64,000 nt of DNA from Devosia sp. Root685 (GCF_001427875.1 NZ_LMHK01000003.1:62001-126000), one strand, 5' to 3'. Shown: positions 31,972 through 41,810, numbered from the stretch's first letter. Made by a program: numbers and translations. Notes: a model not told the origin generated them from the sequence alone.

Positions 31972-31992
31972 GTCCTTTTCTGGGCACCAATT
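31972..31992 (+). repeat. attR core
   Basis: Exact copy of 13963-13983, the last bases of tRNA-Leu plus CCAAT. The rest of the tRNA is absent here. Confidence 0.9.
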
Positions 31993-32004
31993 TCTCGATG
32001 CGAA

Positions 32005-32039
32005 AAGTCCCGTGACCTCCGGTCCGGGGCTTTCGTGTT
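32005..32039 (+). terminator. Displaced native terminator of tRNA-Leu
   Basis: AAAGTCCCG pairs with CGGGGCTTT (one G-T pair) and is followed by CGTGTTTTT. It lies directly after attR, so before integration it stood just behind the tRNA gene. Confidence 0.65.
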
Positions 32040-32138
32040 TTTGGGCCGGCGCCCGCTCACAGGCGCGCGAGCCTGATCACAAAACGGAACCGCATCCGGC
32101 CCTTGGGGGTTAGCCCTTTATAACCAAAGGAGCTTCAA

Positions 32139-32342
32139 ATGGACTGGAACCGCGTTGAAGGTAACTGGAAACAGGCATCCGGCAAGGTCAAGGAACAGTG
32201 GGGCAAACTCACTGACGACGATCTGACGGAGATCAACGGCAAACGCGAACAGCTCGAAGGCAAGATCCAGGAGCGCTACGGCAAGGCCAAGGACGACGTT
32301 CGTAAGGATGTCGATGATTGGTACGGCCGTCAGGGCTGGTAA
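32139..32342 (+). CDS. CsbD family stress protein
   Basis: 67 residues with the full CsbD pattern: MDWNRVEGNWKQASGKVKEQWGKLTDDDL, then a second similar half (EQLEGKIQERYGKAKDDVRKDVDDW). Small, charged, soluble. These proteins are induced by general stress in many bacteria and have no known biochemical role. AAAGGAG stands 7 bases before the ATG. A strong terminator follows. First intact backbone gene after the island. Confidence 0.93.
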   Translation: MDWNRVEGNWKQASGKVKEQWGKLTDDDLTEINGKREQLEGKIQERYGKAKDDVRKDVDDWYGRQGW

Positions 32343-32367
32343 AGCCGACCCTGTCGTTTGCGAAGAG

Positions 32368-32394
32368 GCCCCGGCATGTCCGGGGCTTTTTTTT
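32368..32394 (+). terminator. Rho-independent terminator of csbD-like gene
   Basis: GCCCCGG-CATGT-CCGGGGC followed by eight T. Confidence 0.92.
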
Positions 32395-32399
32395 GAGGG

Positions 32400-34031
32400 C
32401 TACTCGGGCAGTCGCCGGCGCCCCCGGCGGGAAGCGACGAAGCCGATCAGAATTCCGGCGATGATGGCGATCGCGAACGGATAGTGCCGGAGTTGGGCGA
32501 AGATGGTCGGCGTCAGCCGCTGGTGCGGGCGCACATCGAGCGCGGCCATCTGACCGGGCACCAGTTGCGCGGTGATCCGGCCCAGCGGGTCGGTGGCAAA
32601 GGTAAGGCCGGTATTGGCGGCGCGGAGGAGGCTCATGCCTTCTTCAACGGCGCGGAGGCGGGCGTGATGGGCATGCTGGGCCGGGCCGATCGAGCCATCG
32701 AACCAGGCGTCATTGGTGACATTGAGGATGAACTGGGCCTTGGCGGTGTCGCCGAGATCGCCCGAGAACAGCACTTCGTAGCAGATGACGGCGAGGAAAG
32801 CCGGCGTGCCCGGCAATTCCATCAATCGGCGCCGCGCGTCGCCATGCGACCAGCCATCGGCGCCCGGCACGAACTGCTTGATGCCGATGCGGGAGAAAAG
32901 CTCCTGGAACGGCAGGTATTCGCCGAAGGGGACGAGGTGGGACTTGTCGTAGCTGGCGATGATTTCGCCATCGGTATTGATGGCGACAAGCGAATTATAG
33001 GGCGGGCCCTGCGGCTTTTCGCCATCGAGCCCGAAAATCTGCCGCGGCACGCCGGCGAGCAGCGTGGCATTTTCCGGCAGCATGCGGGCGATGCGGGCGA
33101 GGGCATCGGGATAGGTATCGAGAAAGAAGGGCACGCTCGATTCGGGCCAGACGAGATGGGTGATATCGGCCAGACCCTGATCGGTCGGGTCCATGCGCAT
33201 GTCCGAGAGCATCAGCAGCCGGTCGATCAGCGCCACCGGATCGACATTGCCGAAATCGGCATGCTCATAGACCATGGGCTGGACAAGGCGGACGGAGACG
33301 TCCTGACGCTCGGTCGCGACGGTGCCGGAAAGGCGGTTCCAGCCATAGGCCAACTGCCCGGCAATGACGGCCAGGGCGAGGAAGAATGGAAACAGCCGCC
33401 GGCTCATTGGGCGATCGTCGGCCGGCCAGATCAGGGCTGGCGTCATGGCCAGGAGCGGCGCGAGAAAGGTAAGGCCATAGACCCCGATCACCGAGGCCAG
33501 CTGCATCAATTCGTCGGTGCCGGTCAGCGCATAACCGAGGAGATCGAAGGGGAAACCGGTGAGAACATGGCCACGGGCAAATTCGGCCAGCGCCAGAAAT
33601 GAGGACAGCGTGACGATGCGGGCGGCGCCATGGCTCCAGAAGAGATGGGCGAGAGCGCTGGCCAGACCCCAGAAGAGCGCGATCAAAGCGGCGAGCGCCG
33701 CGATGGCGAAGGGCATGAGGGCCAGCATCCAGCCGCCATCGACGAAAAAGGCAGCGCCGAGCCAATGGAAGGCGACAAGGAAATAGCCCCAGCCAAAGGC
33801 AAATCCGATGGTAAAGGCCGGCCCGAATATTTTACGCCACCAGCCGCGCTTGCGCTCGGCCCCATCGAGCGCCCAGACCCAGATGGGCATGGCGACAAAG
33901 AGCGCGGGCAAGATGAAGAAGGGCGGAACCGAGAGGCCGGCAACGGCGCCGGCAATAAGCAGAATGCCAAAGCGCCGCCAGCCATGGCTGAGCATGGTGG
34001 TTTCGGCCAGCCAGGTGACGGGCTGGATCAT
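32400..34031 (-). CDS. lnt: Apolipoprotein N-acyltransferase
   Basis: 543 residues. About six to seven N-terminal membrane segments precede a C-terminal nitrilase-like domain in the periplasm and a last membrane segment (HYPFAIAIIAGILIGFVA). The catalytic triad region is present: Glu in WPESSVPFFLD, Lys in IIASYDKSHLVPFGEYLPF and Cys in AVICYEVLF, followed by NVTNDAWF. The enzyme adds the third acyl chain to lipoproteins in the inner membrane. In many relatives lnt lies downstream of the tsaB-rimI-fur-plsC-miaB-phoH-ybeY-corC order; here it is upstream and divergent, which implies rearrangement. Confidence 0.93.
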   Translation of the reverse strand: MIQPVTWLAETTMLSHGWRRFGILLIAGAVAGLSVPPFFILPALFVAMPIWVWALDGAERKRGWWRKIFGPAFTIGFAFGWGYFLVAFHWLGAAFFVDGGWMLALMPFAIAALAALIALFWGLASALAHLFWSHGAARIVTLSSFLALAEFARGHVLTGFPFDLLGYALTGTDELMQLASVIGVYGLTFLAPLLAMTPALIWPADDRPMSRRLFPFFLALAVIAGQLAYGWNRLSGTVATERQDVSVRLVQPMVYEHADFGNVDPVALIDRLLMLSDMRMDPTDQGLADITHLVWPESSVPFFLDTYPDALARIARMLPENATLLAGVPRQIFGLDGEKPQGPPYNSLVAINTDGEIIASYDKSHLVPFGEYLPFQELFSRIGIKQFVPGADGWSHGDARRRLMELPGTPAFLAVICYEVLFSGDLGDTAKAQFILNVTNDAWFDGSIGPAQHAHHARLRAVEEGMSLLRAANTGLTFATDPLGRITAQLVPGQMAALDVRPHQRLTPTIFAQLRHYPFAIAIIAGILIGFVASRRGRRRLPE

Positions 34032-34328
34032 GTTTGGGGCAGACGCGAATCACGGCACATGCCGGCAAGGTCGCCCCGAGGGCGGGGGGCGTCAAGGCAG
34101 TGGACTTGGAGCAGATGCGGGGCTAGGAGTGCCAATGAGGCATCGCAGACCCCTCACCCGGCTTTTCGCTGAACGCGAAAAGCCACCCTCTCCCGCAAGG
34201 GGCGAGGGTAGGCGCCAGCGTCAGCGGCAACCACTGAGCCCTCCTTCGCTCCTTGCGGAAGAAGGTGCCCCACAGGGTCCCAGAATTCGCGCATGCGAAT
34301 TCAGTCGGGATGAGGGCTAGTTTCGCAA
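34032..34328. repeat. Intergenic repeat region between lnt and tsaB
   Basis: About 300 bp, no gene. It contains a hairpin GGCTTTTCG/CGAAAAGCC (34160-34168 and 34176-34184), CCTCTCCCGCAAGGGGCGAGGG, and the palindrome GAATTCGCGCATGCGAATTC at about 34283-34302. These are cousins of the repeats around the DUF559 gene. It must also hold divergent promoters for lnt and tsaB. Confidence 0.65.
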
Positions 34329-34940
34329 ATGTCCCAGTTCCCCATCACCCTCGCCATCGATACCGCCGCGCCGCGCCTGCAATTGGCTGTGTTGCGCGCC
34401 GATGGTGTGACCGATGTCAGCGTCGATGACATTGCGACGGGGCATGCCGAAATTCTGTTCGACCGCCTGGCGGCGCTGCTGGCGCGCAATGGTCTTACCC
34501 ATGCCGATGTCGAGCGTATTGCCGTCACCACCGGTCCCGGTTCGTTTACCGGCCTGCGTATTGGCCTTTCTGCTGCCCGCGGGCTGGGGCTGGCACGAAA
34601 ACTGCCGGTAGTCGGTATTCCGAGCCTCCTTGCCTTGTCGCTCGGCGCTGCGTCGGGGCCGGTGACAGTGTTGCTCGATGCGCGCCGGGGCGAGGCTTAT
34701 TTTCAGGCTTTTTCCGCGCCGGGCGTGGCTGGAACCGAACCCATGCTGCTGCCCATCGAAGAGGCGCGCGGCCGCGTGGTGCCGGGCGCGACGCTGATCG
34801 AATCCCCCTTTGTCGACCTTGCAGCCATGGTGCGCTTTGCCGGATCGGTCGATCCCCTTCTCTATCCCCCGCATGCTGCCTATATCCGCGATGCCGACGC
34901 AAAACCCCAGGACGCGGCGAAAATTCCGAGGCGGGTGTGA
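34329..34940 (+). CDS. tsaB: tRNA threonylcarbamoyladenosine biosynthesis protein TsaB
   Basis: 203 residues. The N-terminal actin-like half starts ITLAIDTAAPRLQLAVL, with the diagnostic VTTGPGSFTGLRIGLSAARGLGLA and LLDARRGEAYFQAF. TsaB pairs with TsaD in the complex that makes t6A37 on ANN-decoding tRNAs. The stop overlaps the rimI start (TGATG), so both are co-translated. First gene of the tsaB-rimI-fur-plsC run. Confidence 0.93.
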   Translation: MSQFPITLAIDTAAPRLQLAVLRADGVTDVSVDDIATGHAEILFDRLAALLARNGLTHADVERIAVTTGPGSFTGLRIGLSAARGLGLARKLPVVGIPSLLALSLGAASGPVTVLLDARRGEAYFQAFSAPGVAGTEPMLLPIEEARGRVVPGATLIESPFVDLAAMVRFAGSVDPLLYPPHAAYIRDADAKPQDAAKIPRRV

Positions 34941-35419
34941 TGGATAAGCTCTGGATGGCCCCCCATGGGCTGCACATCGAACCGGCCGAGGTAAAAGACG
35001 CGCAGCGTCTGGCGCAATTGCATGCGCAGGGGTTTTTCCGCGGCTGGCCGGTGGCCGATTTTCTCGGCTTTCTCGACGATAGGGCGACGCCCACCTATGT
35101 CGCCTGCGACGCCAGGCGCCGCATTGCCGGCTTTGCCCTGATCCGGCTCGTCGCCGATGAAAGCGAACTTCTGACCATTGCCGTCGATCCCAAATGGCGC
35201 GGCAAGGGGGTCGGCCGGGCGCTGCTCGACGCGGTCTTTGCCGACCTGATGATGTCGCCGGCGCGAAAAATGTTTCTCGAAGTCGACGAACAGAACCGGC
35301 CGGCGATAAAACTCTACGAAAAACTCGGCTTCTCGACGGTTTCGTCGCGAAAAGGCTATTATGCCAAGGCCGATGGCAGCGCCGCCACCGCGCTTGTCAT
35401 GACGCGCGATCTTGGGTAA
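34940..35419 (+). CDS. rimI: Ribosomal protein S18-alanine N-acetyltransferase-like GNAT
   Basis: 159 residues. The GNAT fold has the acetyl-CoA loop VDPKWRGKGVGRALLDAV (R/Q-x-x-G-x-G/A), then FLEVDEQNRPAIKLYEKLGFSTVSSRKGYY. Placement right after tsaB, with start codon overlap, is the usual place for rimI in alphaproteobacteria. The substrate is inferred from family and location. ATG 34940 was chosen; a GTG at 34937 is also in frame. Confidence 0.88.
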   Translation: MDKLWMAPHGLHIEPAEVKDAQRLAQLHAQGFFRGWPVADFLGFLDDRATPTYVACDARRRIAGFALIRLVADESELLTIAVDPKWRGKGVGRALLDAVFADLMMSPARKMFLEVDEQNRPAIKLYEKLGFSTVSSRKGYYAKADGSAATALVMTRDLG

Positions 35420-35455
35420 CCCGATGCCGAAACCGGTCAGGCAAGGAGACATGGC

Positions 35456-35911
35456 TTGAGCAAGGCGCCGTCCGATCCGACCCTGGAAGAAGCCTGCGTG
35501 GCGCGCGGCATGCGCATGACCGACCAGCGCCGGGTTATCGCAAGAGTGATCGAGGAAAGCTCGGACCACCCCGATGTCGAAGAGCTTTATCGCCGCGCTT
35601 CGGCCATCGACCCGCGCATTTCCCTTTCGACCGTCTACCGCACCGTCAATCTCTTCGAGGAAGCCGGGCTCGTCACCAAGCACGATTTCAAGGACGGCCG
35701 GGCCCGGTTCGAACTCATTCCCGACGAGCATCACGACCACCTGATCGATATCCGCTCGGGAAAAGTCATCGAATTCCGCAACGAGGAAATCGAAGCCATC
35801 CAGGAAGTGATCGCCAAGCGCCTGGGATACCGGCTGGTCGATCACCGTCTCGAACTCTATGCCGTGCCGCTCAGCGACCAGGCGGGCAGCAAGGAAAATC
35901 CGGACAAATGA
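35456..35911 (+). CDS. Fur family regulator (Fur/Mur type)
   Basis: 151 residues. Winged helix (RMTDQRRVIARVIEESSDHPDVEELYRRASAIDPRISLSTVYRTVNLFEEAGLV), then the metal region RFELIPDEHHDHLIDIRSGKVIEF. No C-x-x-C structural zinc pair is present, which matches the Hyphomicrobiales Mur proteins (manganese-responsive) more than E. coli Fur. TTG start at 35456, with AAGGAG 7 bases upstream; a nearby ATG at 35451 runs at once into TGA. The stop overlaps the plsC start by ATGA. Confidence 0.9.
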   Translation: MSKAPSDPTLEEACVARGMRMTDQRRVIARVIEESSDHPDVEELYRRASAIDPRISLSTVYRTVNLFEEAGLVTKHDFKDGRARFELIPDEHHDHLIDIRSGKVIEFRNEEIEAIQEVIAKRLGYRLVDHRLELYAVPLSDQAGSKENPDK

Positions 35912-36714
35912 TCCGCCGCAGCCTGTTTTTCGTCTTCCTTTTCGTGCCCTTCATGCTGGTGGTCCTGCCGGCGCAGGCGGTGATCGTGGCACTGAAACTG
36001 CCGTTCTGGACCATCGTGCCGCCGCTGTTTCACAAAATGGCCTGTCTGTTCCTTGGCATTCGGGTGACGGTGATCGGCGCGCCGGCGACCGGTCGGCCGA
36101 CGCTGCTAACCTCCAACCACATTTCCTGGACCGATATCGTCGCCATCGGCTCGGTGACCCCGGTTGCCTTCGTCGCCAAGAGCGAAATCGGCAAGTGGCC
36201 GGTGGTCAGCGCCCTGGCGCGCCTGCAAAAGACCATCTATGTCGATCGCACGCGCCGCTCGGGCACCGGTCGCACAGCCGAAGCCATGGGCAAGCATATG
36301 GCGAGCGGCAGCCCCGTGGTGCTGTTTGCTGAGGGGCAGTCCGATATCGGCACGCATGTCCTGCCGTTCCGCTCGGCGCTGGTGGGCGCCGCCCAGCACG
36401 CCATGGAGGCGGCAGGGGCAACGGAAGTGAATATCCAGCCGCTGACCGTGGCTTACACAAAACTCGAGGGTCTGCCCATCAGCCGCAATGAGCGCTCGCT
36501 GGTTGCCTGGATCAAATCGAAGTCGATCAAACAGAATATTGCCGAAATTCTCGGCGGGCCGAGAAAAGAGGTAACGGTTGCCTTCGGCACGCCGCAGGTG
36601 CTGGTCCATGGCGGCGATCGCAAGGCCATTACCCGGGCCGCGGAGAAGGATGTGCGCGCCATGCTCGTGGCGCTCAATCGCAACCTGCCGTTGCCGGTAT
36701 CCACGCAAGTTTAG
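35908..36714 (+). CDS. plsC: 1-acyl-sn-glycerol-3-phosphate acyltransferase (PlsC family)
   Basis: 268 residues. An N-terminal hydrophobic segment (SLFFVFLFVPFMLVVLPAQAVIVAL) is followed by the acyltransferase domain. Motif I is NHISWTD (H-x4-D), motif II surrounds TIYVDRTRRSGTGR, and the motif III region is VVLFAEGQSDIG (usual form FPEGT/S). It acts at the inner membrane in phosphatidic acid synthesis. It overlaps the Fur/Mur gene by 4 bp. The larger open frame upstream belongs to a shadow of other genes. Confidence 0.9.
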   Translation: MIRRSLFFVFLFVPFMLVVLPAQAVIVALKLPFWTIVPPLFHKMACLFLGIRVTVIGAPATGRPTLLTSNHISWTDIVAIGSVTPVAFVAKSEIGKWPVVSALARLQKTIYVDRTRRSGTGRTAEAMGKHMASGSPVVLFAEGQSDIGTHVLPFRSALVGAAQHAMEAAGATEVNIQPLTVAYTKLEGLPISRNERSLVAWIKSKSIKQNIAEILGGPRKEVTVAFGTPQVLVHGGDRKAITRAAEKDVRAMLVALNRNLPLPVSTQV

Positions 36715-36791
36715 GCATTAGGCTTAACGGCGGGTCCCGCTTCGGAATTAACGCTTCATTAGCTATGTTGGCCCGGTTCAAGGAGGCCGAC

Positions 36792-37040
36792 ATGGATTGG
36801 CAAATTATCGCTATCGTGTTGATCGCTTTTGTCACGATCTACAGCTTCGTGCGCAGCGAGAAGCGGCAGAGGGTGGCCGCGATTTCGGCCCAGGCGCGGC
36901 ATTTTGCGACCGCGCCCGCCTATCGCCACCGCGCCGCCGGCACTGTTGCCCCGGCGCCAGCCTATATTCCAATGGGCCTGTCGCCCGCCGACCGCATGTT
37001 TTTGCAGACCATCGCCAAGACGGCGCGGCGCAGCGACTAG
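36792..37040 (+). CDS. Small single-pass membrane protein
   Basis: 82 residues. One N-terminal membrane helix (WQIIAIVLIAFVTIYSFV) is followed by a basic soluble tail with an Ala/Pro-rich middle and GLSPADRMFLQTIAKTARR. AAGGAGG stands 6 bases before ATG 36792, clear evidence of translation. Unknown function. It overlaps the tail of the opposite gene by 4 bp. Confidence 0.72.
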   Translation: MDWQIIAIVLIAFVTIYSFVRSEKRQRVAAISAQARHFATAPAYRHRAAGTVAPAPAYIPMGLSPADRMFLQTIAKTARRSD

Positions 37041-37285
37041 GTCGCCAGCCGCGCCTTCAGGCGTCCCACAATTTTCGCCGCCTTGACCATGAGGGCGAGG
37101 TCGATGTCGCCCTCGTCCATGCCATCCTCGCGCTCGATCCAGGCGGGGATGAGCAATTCGTGCCGCTGTTCGCGGCCGTCGATGGTTTCCGTCAGCACAG
37201 CTTTGACCTTGCCCGTCACCCGATTGGCCAGCCGCGGGTGGTCGTGGCGCTCGAAAAGAGCAATGTCGATTAGTTCAAGACTCAT
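37037..37285 (-). CDS. Small hypothetical protein
   Basis: 82 residues, acidic, soluble: LIDIALFERHDHPRLANRVTGKVKAVLTET, then LIPAWIEREDGMDEGDIDLALMVKAAKIVGRLKARL. No domain recognised. The ATG at 37285 has GGAG 6 bases upstream; an in-frame ATG at 37297 is the alternative. The longer frame to 37375 lacks support. Convergent with the small membrane protein. Confidence 0.7.
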   Translation of the reverse strand: MSLELIDIALFERHDHPRLANRVTGKVKAVLTETIDGREQRHELLIPAWIEREDGMDEGDIDLALMVKAAKIVGRLKARLAT

Positions 37286-37407
37286 ATTCGGCTCCATGGG
37301 AGCCCCCGTGCCGAAACTGGCCCTAGTTGGTTCATGAGGCATTAATGCGCCGGCCCGCTTATGGTTTCTCCACAAGCGGGTTTGTTCACAGCGATTGTTT
37401 TAAAGGG

Positions 37408-38715
37408 TCAGACGCGGACGGCGTGCTCTACGCGGCCGGCATCGCCGAAGACGCGGATATAGCGCTCGATTTCGCTGATTTCGCCGGTTGCCTTGGCCGG
37501 ATTATCCGACAGTTTCACCGCCGGCCGGCCATTGGCTTCGCTGACTTTTGCGACGATCGAAATCGGTTCAAGGCCGCGATTGTCCTCGGGCGAGCAGCCT
37601 TCGAAATCATTGGTGAGATTGGTGCCCCAGCCAAAGCTCATGCGCACACGCCCGTCGAAATGGAGATAGGCCTCTTCGATCATATCGACGTCGAGCCCGT
37701 CTGAAAAAATCAGCAGCTTTTCCCTGGGGTCGCGGCCGCGGCTTTCCCAGAATTTGATGATGCGCTCGCCCCCTTCGATGGCGGGGGCGCTATCGGGACG
37801 AAAACCGGTCCAGTCGGCGACCCAATCGGGCGCATCGCGAAGGAAGGCATCGGTGCCGAAGGCATCGGGGAGGACGATCAGCAGGTTGCCGCCATAATAG
37901 CTCTTCCAGTCCTGCAACACGCGATAGGGGGCCTCGCGCAGTTCCTCATCCGAACGCGCCAGGGCCGCCAGCACCATGGGCAGCTCATGGGCATTGGTGC
38001 CGAGCGCCTCGAGGTCGGTATCCATGGCGAGTTTGACATTGGAGGTGCCGGTGAAATTTTCCCCGATCCCTTCTTTCAGCGCTTCGACGCACCAGCGCTG
38101 CCAGAGGAAGGAGTGGCGGCGGCGGGTGCCGAAATCGGAGATTTTGAGGTCCGGCAGCTTTTGCAGGCGTTCCACTTTCTCCCACATTTTGGCCTTGGCG
38201 CGGGCATAGAGCACGTCGAGGGTGAAGGGGCCGTAGCTTTTCATCGCGGCGCGGCTGCGCAACTCGTTGATGATGGCAAGGGCCGGGATTTCCCACATGG
38301 AGGTTTCGACCCAGAGGCCGGGAAATTCGAGCACGAACTGGCCGTCGCGTTTTTCGAGCCTATATTCGGGGAGCTGGAAATTTTCGAGCCAGCGCAAAAA
38401 GCCCGGCTGGAAAATCTGCTTGCTGCCATAAAACGTGTTACCCGCCAGCCAGATCATCTCTTTTTTCGAGACCTTGAGCGTGCGGCAATGGTCGAGCTGG
38501 GCGCGCAACTCGTCGATGTCGATTTCTTCGGCGAGACGCACGGACTTGGTGCGGTTGATCAGCGAGAAGGTGGCGTCGACCTTGGGATAGAGCCCCCAGA
38601 TCATTTGCAGCATGAGGAGCTTGTAAAAATCCGTGTCGAGGAGACTGCGGATGATCGGATCGAGCTTCCAGGTGTGGTTGTAAACACGCCGCGCAATATC
38701 GGTATAGGTAGCCAT
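37408..38715 (-). CDS. pncB: Nicotinate phosphoribosyltransferase
   Basis: 435 residues from ATG 38715. N-terminal [16 protein letters not shown] is a family signature. The centre has [21 protein letters not shown] (phosphoribosyl/phosphate site with the phosphorylated-His region), [25 protein letters not shown], then [18 protein letters not shown] and [11 protein letters not shown]. It converts nicotinate and PRPP to nicotinate mononucleotide in the NAD salvage path, cytoplasmic. A longer frame to 38940 runs over the palindromic repeat and is rejected. Confidence 0.93.
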   Translation of the reverse strand: MATYTDIARRVYNHTWKLDPIIRSLLDTDFYKLLMLQMIWGLYPKVDATFSLINRTKSVRLAEEIDIDELRAQLDHCRTLKVSKKEMIWLAGNTFYGSKQIFQPGFLRWLENFQLPEYRLEKRDGQFVLEFPGLWVETSMWEIPALAIINELRSRAAMKSYGPFTLDVLYARAKAKMWEKVERLQKLPDLKISDFGTRRRHSFLWQRWCVEALKEGIGENFTGTSNVKLAMDTDLEALGTNAHELPMVLAALARSDEELREAPYRVLQDWKSYYGGNLLIVLPDAFGTDAFLRDAPDWVADWTGFRPDSAPAIEGGERIIKFWESRGRDPREKLLIFSDGLDVDMIEEAYLHFDGRVRMSFGWGTNLTNDFEGCSPEDNRGLEPISIVAKVSEANGRPAVKLSDNPAKATGEISEIERYIRVFGDAGRVEHAVRV

Positions 38716-38796
38716 CTCATCCCCACTTCGCGACGCGACTTGTAGCGCGGGTCGCGTTGGCTTGAAAAGTCGCGGATGCCATGGGGCGTCCAGTCG

Positions 38797-38819
38797 GGCC
38801 CCGGCTTGGCGCCGGGGCC
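38797..38819. repeat. Dispersed palindrome, GGCCCCGGC type
   Basis: 9-bp arms GGCCCCGGC/GCCGGGGCC around TTGGC, 9 bp from the stop of the large FAD enzyme gene; probable terminator for it. Confidence 0.7.
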
Positions 38820-38828
38820 TGTTTGAAA

Positions 38829-41747
38829 TCAGGGCCGGCTGGCCCATTCGAGGAGGCTTGCAAGGCTCACGAAGGGGATTTCGGCCCTCTCGGTGAGGCC
38901 CGAGGCGCAGGTCGAGACGGTCGAGACGCCAAGGGTGCAATTGTCGGGAATGTCATTGCCGACGCGCCGCGTGGCGTGGGCATTGAGTTCGGGGAGGAAC
39001 AGGCCCTTGTCCCCGGCATAGCCGCAGCAGGTGATCGAGGAGAGGACTGCGAGTTTTTCGGCGCAAGCGGCGGCGATGGCTTCCGTTGCCGGCTGTTCGG
39101 CGAGACGCTGGGCCGAGCAATTGTGGTGCACGGCGACAACAGGCAGTTTCTGAGTGATCGCCAGCTTTGGCAGCACATGGGCGATGAGGAACTGCGCTGA
39201 GTCGGCGACCGGCGCATCGCCCGGAAATTCCTTCAGATGCTTGGCGCAGGTTGAGGCGTCGGTGACGACATTGAGTCGGCCAGCATCGGAGAGGGTCGAA
39301 AGCTCGGCTTTCAGCGCCTTGCCGACTTCGATTGCCTGCTCCGGAAAACCCTTGGACTGAAAGGGCTGGCCGCAGCATTGGCCCGTCAGGTGCTCTGGTA
39401 CGATGACGTCATAGCCAGCCCGTTCGAGGAGCGCCATCATGGCGGCGGGCGTGTCGAGCAGGTCGTGCTCGGTTTTTGGCGCGCCGAACATGCGGCTGGG
39501 GCAGGCGGGGAAATAGACGATCTGCGGCCTTGCGCTCTGGGTGATGGGCACCGGGAAGCCGGTTTTGCGCGGGTCTTGCCGCGTGTCGCGGGCGCGGGGG
39601 GCGCCGGGGCCGTGGTGGAGGGCGCGGGAGACGCGGGGAATGTGCTTGCCCGAAAGGCGGCGGGCTGTGTCGGTGATGGCTTCGACGGCGGGCGCGGGGA
39701 TGATCGTGCGGGCCGCATCGGCAAAAGCGACGCCGCCGCGCATGGCGCGTTCGACCGTGCCGCGATGGTCGGCGGTGAAACGAGCCACCGCATGGGCCGT
39801 GCCGCCGCGGCGGCGGGCGCGTTCGCCGAGGATCATCGTGCCGGTCTCGATGCCGACGGGGCAGCGCAGCGAGCAGAGATTACAGGCAGCGCAAGTGTCC
39901 ATGCCCGCATATTGGAAATCGGCATCGAAACGCGCGAGGCGGGCCGGGTCTTCGCCGGTCCTGCGCATACGTTCGCGTTCGCGGGTGACGGCGATGCGCT
40001 GGCGCGGGGTCAGGGTCATATGGTGGCTGGGGCAGGCCGGCTCGCAAAACCCGCATTCGATGCAGAGATCGACCACTTCATCGCTGAGTGGCATGAGTTT
40101 GAGGTTTTTGACGTGCACTTTTGGGTCGTCATTGAGCAGCACGCCGGGATTGAGCAGGCGTTCTGGATCAAACAGGGCCTTGATGCGATGCATGATCGCA
40201 TAGGCAGCAGAACCCCATTCGGCCTCGACAAAGGGGGCGATGGCGCGGCCGGTGCCGTGCTCGGCTTTGAGCGACCCGCCATAGCGCAGCGAGACGAGGG
40301 TGCTGAGTTCCTGGTTGAAGATGTCGAATTTTTCGGCGGCGCCGGGTTTGGAAAAATCGTCGCCCATCTGGAAATGGAGATTGCCGGCCAGCGCATGGCC
40401 GAAAATGACGGCATCGGTATAGCCGTGATCATCGAGCATGGTGCGGAGATCAACGACGAATTCAGCCAGCTTTTCGATGGGGGCGGCGACATCCTCGGTG
40501 AGCATGATCGTGCCCTTGGGGCGGGCGGCACCGGCCGAGGTGAAAAAGCCTTTTCGAATATCCCAAAGGGCGTGGCTGCGGTGCTCGTTGGTCGAGAGGT
40601 CGATATGGGTGGCGCCGTGACGGGCGAGCAAAGCATTGGCTTTCGCCACTTCCATTTCGAGCGTTGCCGCATCAGGTGCGGTCACGTCGATGAGAACGGC
40701 GGGGGAGTTTTCCGTGAGCCAGGGCAAGAGGGGCGCCATGGGGGCGAGATGTTCGACCGTCGCAAGGGCGCGGCGCTCGATATATTCGGCGGCGGTGACG
40801 CCGGTCGTCACCTGCACGCCGCCATTGGCCATTTCGATAATGGCGCGGCCGGCCGATTGCGGATCGGGAAAGGGGATGAGGCCGGTGGCCTTGAAGGGAT
40901 GCTCGGGCACGGTGTTGTAGGTGACCTCCGAGACAAAGCCCAGCGTGCCTTCCGAACCCACCATCAGGTGAATGAGAATATCGAGCGGGTCGTGATAGTC
41001 GACCAGCGCGTTGAGCGAATAGCCGACGGTATTTTTGATCCGGTATTTGTGCCGGATCAGGGCAACGAGTTCAGCGTCGGCCATGACGTCGTGGTGAAGC
41101 TGATGGAGGCCGGCGAGCATCTTGCCATGGCTGGCGCGAAACGCGTCGCGGCTGGCGGCGTCACCACTGTCGAGCATGGTGCCGTCGGTGAGGACGATCC
41201 GCAGGCGCTCCATGGTGTGATAGGTGTTTTGCGCCACGCCGCAGCACATGCCGGACGAGTTGTTGTTGACGACGCCGCCGATCTTGCAGGTGGCTTGCGA
41301 GGCCGGATCCGGTCCGATTTTCCTGTCATATGGCTTTAGCGCGCGATTGGCCTCGGCAACGATCACTGCTGGCCCCAGGGTGATTTTTTCGGCGCCCGGA
41401 TGGATGGCAAGCGTGCGCCAGCCATCGCCGAGAACCGCCAGCACGCCATCGGTAACCGCCTGGCCCGACAGCGAGGTGCCGGCGGCGCGGAAAGTGACCG
41501 GCAGGCCCTCGGCGCGGGCGGCCTTGAACACTTCGCGCACATCGTCTTCGGAATTGACGAAGACCACGACGGCCGGAATCAACCGGTAGGAACTGGCGTC
41601 CCCGCTCCAGGCATAGGTCATCAGCGGATCGGTATGAATGGCGCCGCGCACAAGAGTTTTGAGGCGCGCGGCAACGCGCTCGCCGGCGGCGAGGCGATCG
41701 GGCGTGGGGGCCAGGGGCTGGGTGGAAAAGAGAGGGGCTTGCTGCAT
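38829..41747 (-). CDS. Large FAD-linked D-2-hydroxyacid dehydrogenase with Fe-S and CCG domains (YdiJ/Dld-II type)
   Basis: 972 residues, three parts in order. An FAD-binding PCMH domain comes first ([36 protein letters not shown]). A FAD C-terminal cap follows ([42 protein letters not shown]). Then come two 4Fe-4S clusters ([12 protein letters not shown] and [12 protein letters not shown]) and a C-terminal cysteine-rich region with two CCG-like motifs (GQCCGQPF and [11 protein letters not shown]). This is the layout of YdiJ and respiratory D-lactate dehydrogenases; the substrate could be D-lactate or D-2-hydroxyglutarate. No signal peptide or membrane segment; a peripheral inner-membrane site is likely. 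A LysR gene lies just upstream. Confidence 0.9.
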   Translation of the reverse strand: MQQAPLFSTQPLAPTPDRLAAGERVAARLKTLVRGAIHTDPLMTYAWSGDASSYRLIPAVVVFVNSEDDVREVFKAARAEGLPVTFRAAGTSLSGQAVTDGVLAVLGDGWRTLAIHPGAEKITLGPAVIVAEANRALKPYDRKIGPDPASQATCKIGGVVNNNSSGMCCGVAQNTYHTMERLRIVLTDGTMLDSGDAASRDAFRASHGKMLAGLHQLHHDVMADAELVALIRHKYRIKNTVGYSLNALVDYHDPLDILIHLMVGSEGTLGFVSEVTYNTVPEHPFKATGLIPFPDPQSAGRAIIEMANGGVQVTTGVTAAEYIERRALATVEHLAPMAPLLPWLTENSPAVLIDVTAPDAATLEMEVAKANALLARHGATHIDLSTNEHRSHALWDIRKGFFTSAGAARPKGTIMLTEDVAAPIEKLAEFVVDLRTMLDDHGYTDAVIFGHALAGNLHFQMGDDFSKPGAAEKFDIFNQELSTLVSLRYGGSLKAEHGTGRAIAPFVEAEWGSAAYAIMHRIKALFDPERLLNPGVLLNDDPKVHVKNLKLMPLSDEVVDLCIECGFCEPACPSHHMTLTPRQRIAVTRERERMRRTGEDPARLARFDADFQYAGMDTCAACNLCSLRCPVGIETGTMILGERARRRGGTAHAVARFTADHRGTVERAMRGGVAFADAARTIIPAPAVEAITDTARRLSGKHIPRVSRALHHGPGAPRARDTRQDPRKTGFPVPITQSARPQIVYFPACPSRMFGAPKTEHDLLDTPAAMMALLERAGYDVIVPEHLTGQCCGQPFQSKGFPEQAIEVGKALKAELSTLSDAGRLNVVTDASTCAKHLKEFPGDAPVADSAQFLIAHVLPKLAITQKLPVVAVHHNCSAQRLAEQPATEAIAAACAEKLAVLSSITCCGYAGDKGLFLPELNAHATRRVGNDIPDNCTLGVSTVSTCASGLTERAEIPFVSLASLLEWASRP

Positions 41748-41810
41748 GGGGGTGACGCTAACATGTTAGTTGGCGGTGCGCGAGTGCGATTGGAGGCGCC
41801 GCTATCCCTT

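Larger units (their letters stand above)
13963..31992 (+). mobile_element. Integrated element of about 18 kb in tRNA-Leu(CAG), carrying phage-derived and defence genes
   Basis: A 21-bp identical direct repeat (13963-13983 in the tRNA 3' end; 31972-31992) bounds a region that begins with a tyrosine integrase. A second sequence match, TTGGTACAAA-N3-GCGGT, lies just inside each end. The native tRNA terminator now sits beyond the right end at 32005. Contents are two tyrosine recombinases, a serine recombinase, a phage virion-like protein, RNase HI, unknown small genes, a protease, a restriction-modification operon and an OLD-like ATPase. No capsid, portal, terminase or lysis genes are visible, so it is a defective or satellite-like element or an integrative island. 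Base composition shifts to clearly lower GC from about 25.4 kb to 31.9 kb. Confidence 0.9.

Noticed and set aside
35194-35907. Extended frame upstream of plsC
   Set aside because: It overlaps rimI and the Fur/Mur gene in another frame and shows no domain; the ATG at 35908 fits the membrane lead.
39378-41339. 653-residue plus-strand open frame opposite the FAD dehydrogenase
   Set aside because: It is the antisense shadow of a GC-rich real gene; the translation is Gly/Ala/Arg-rich repeats with no domain.
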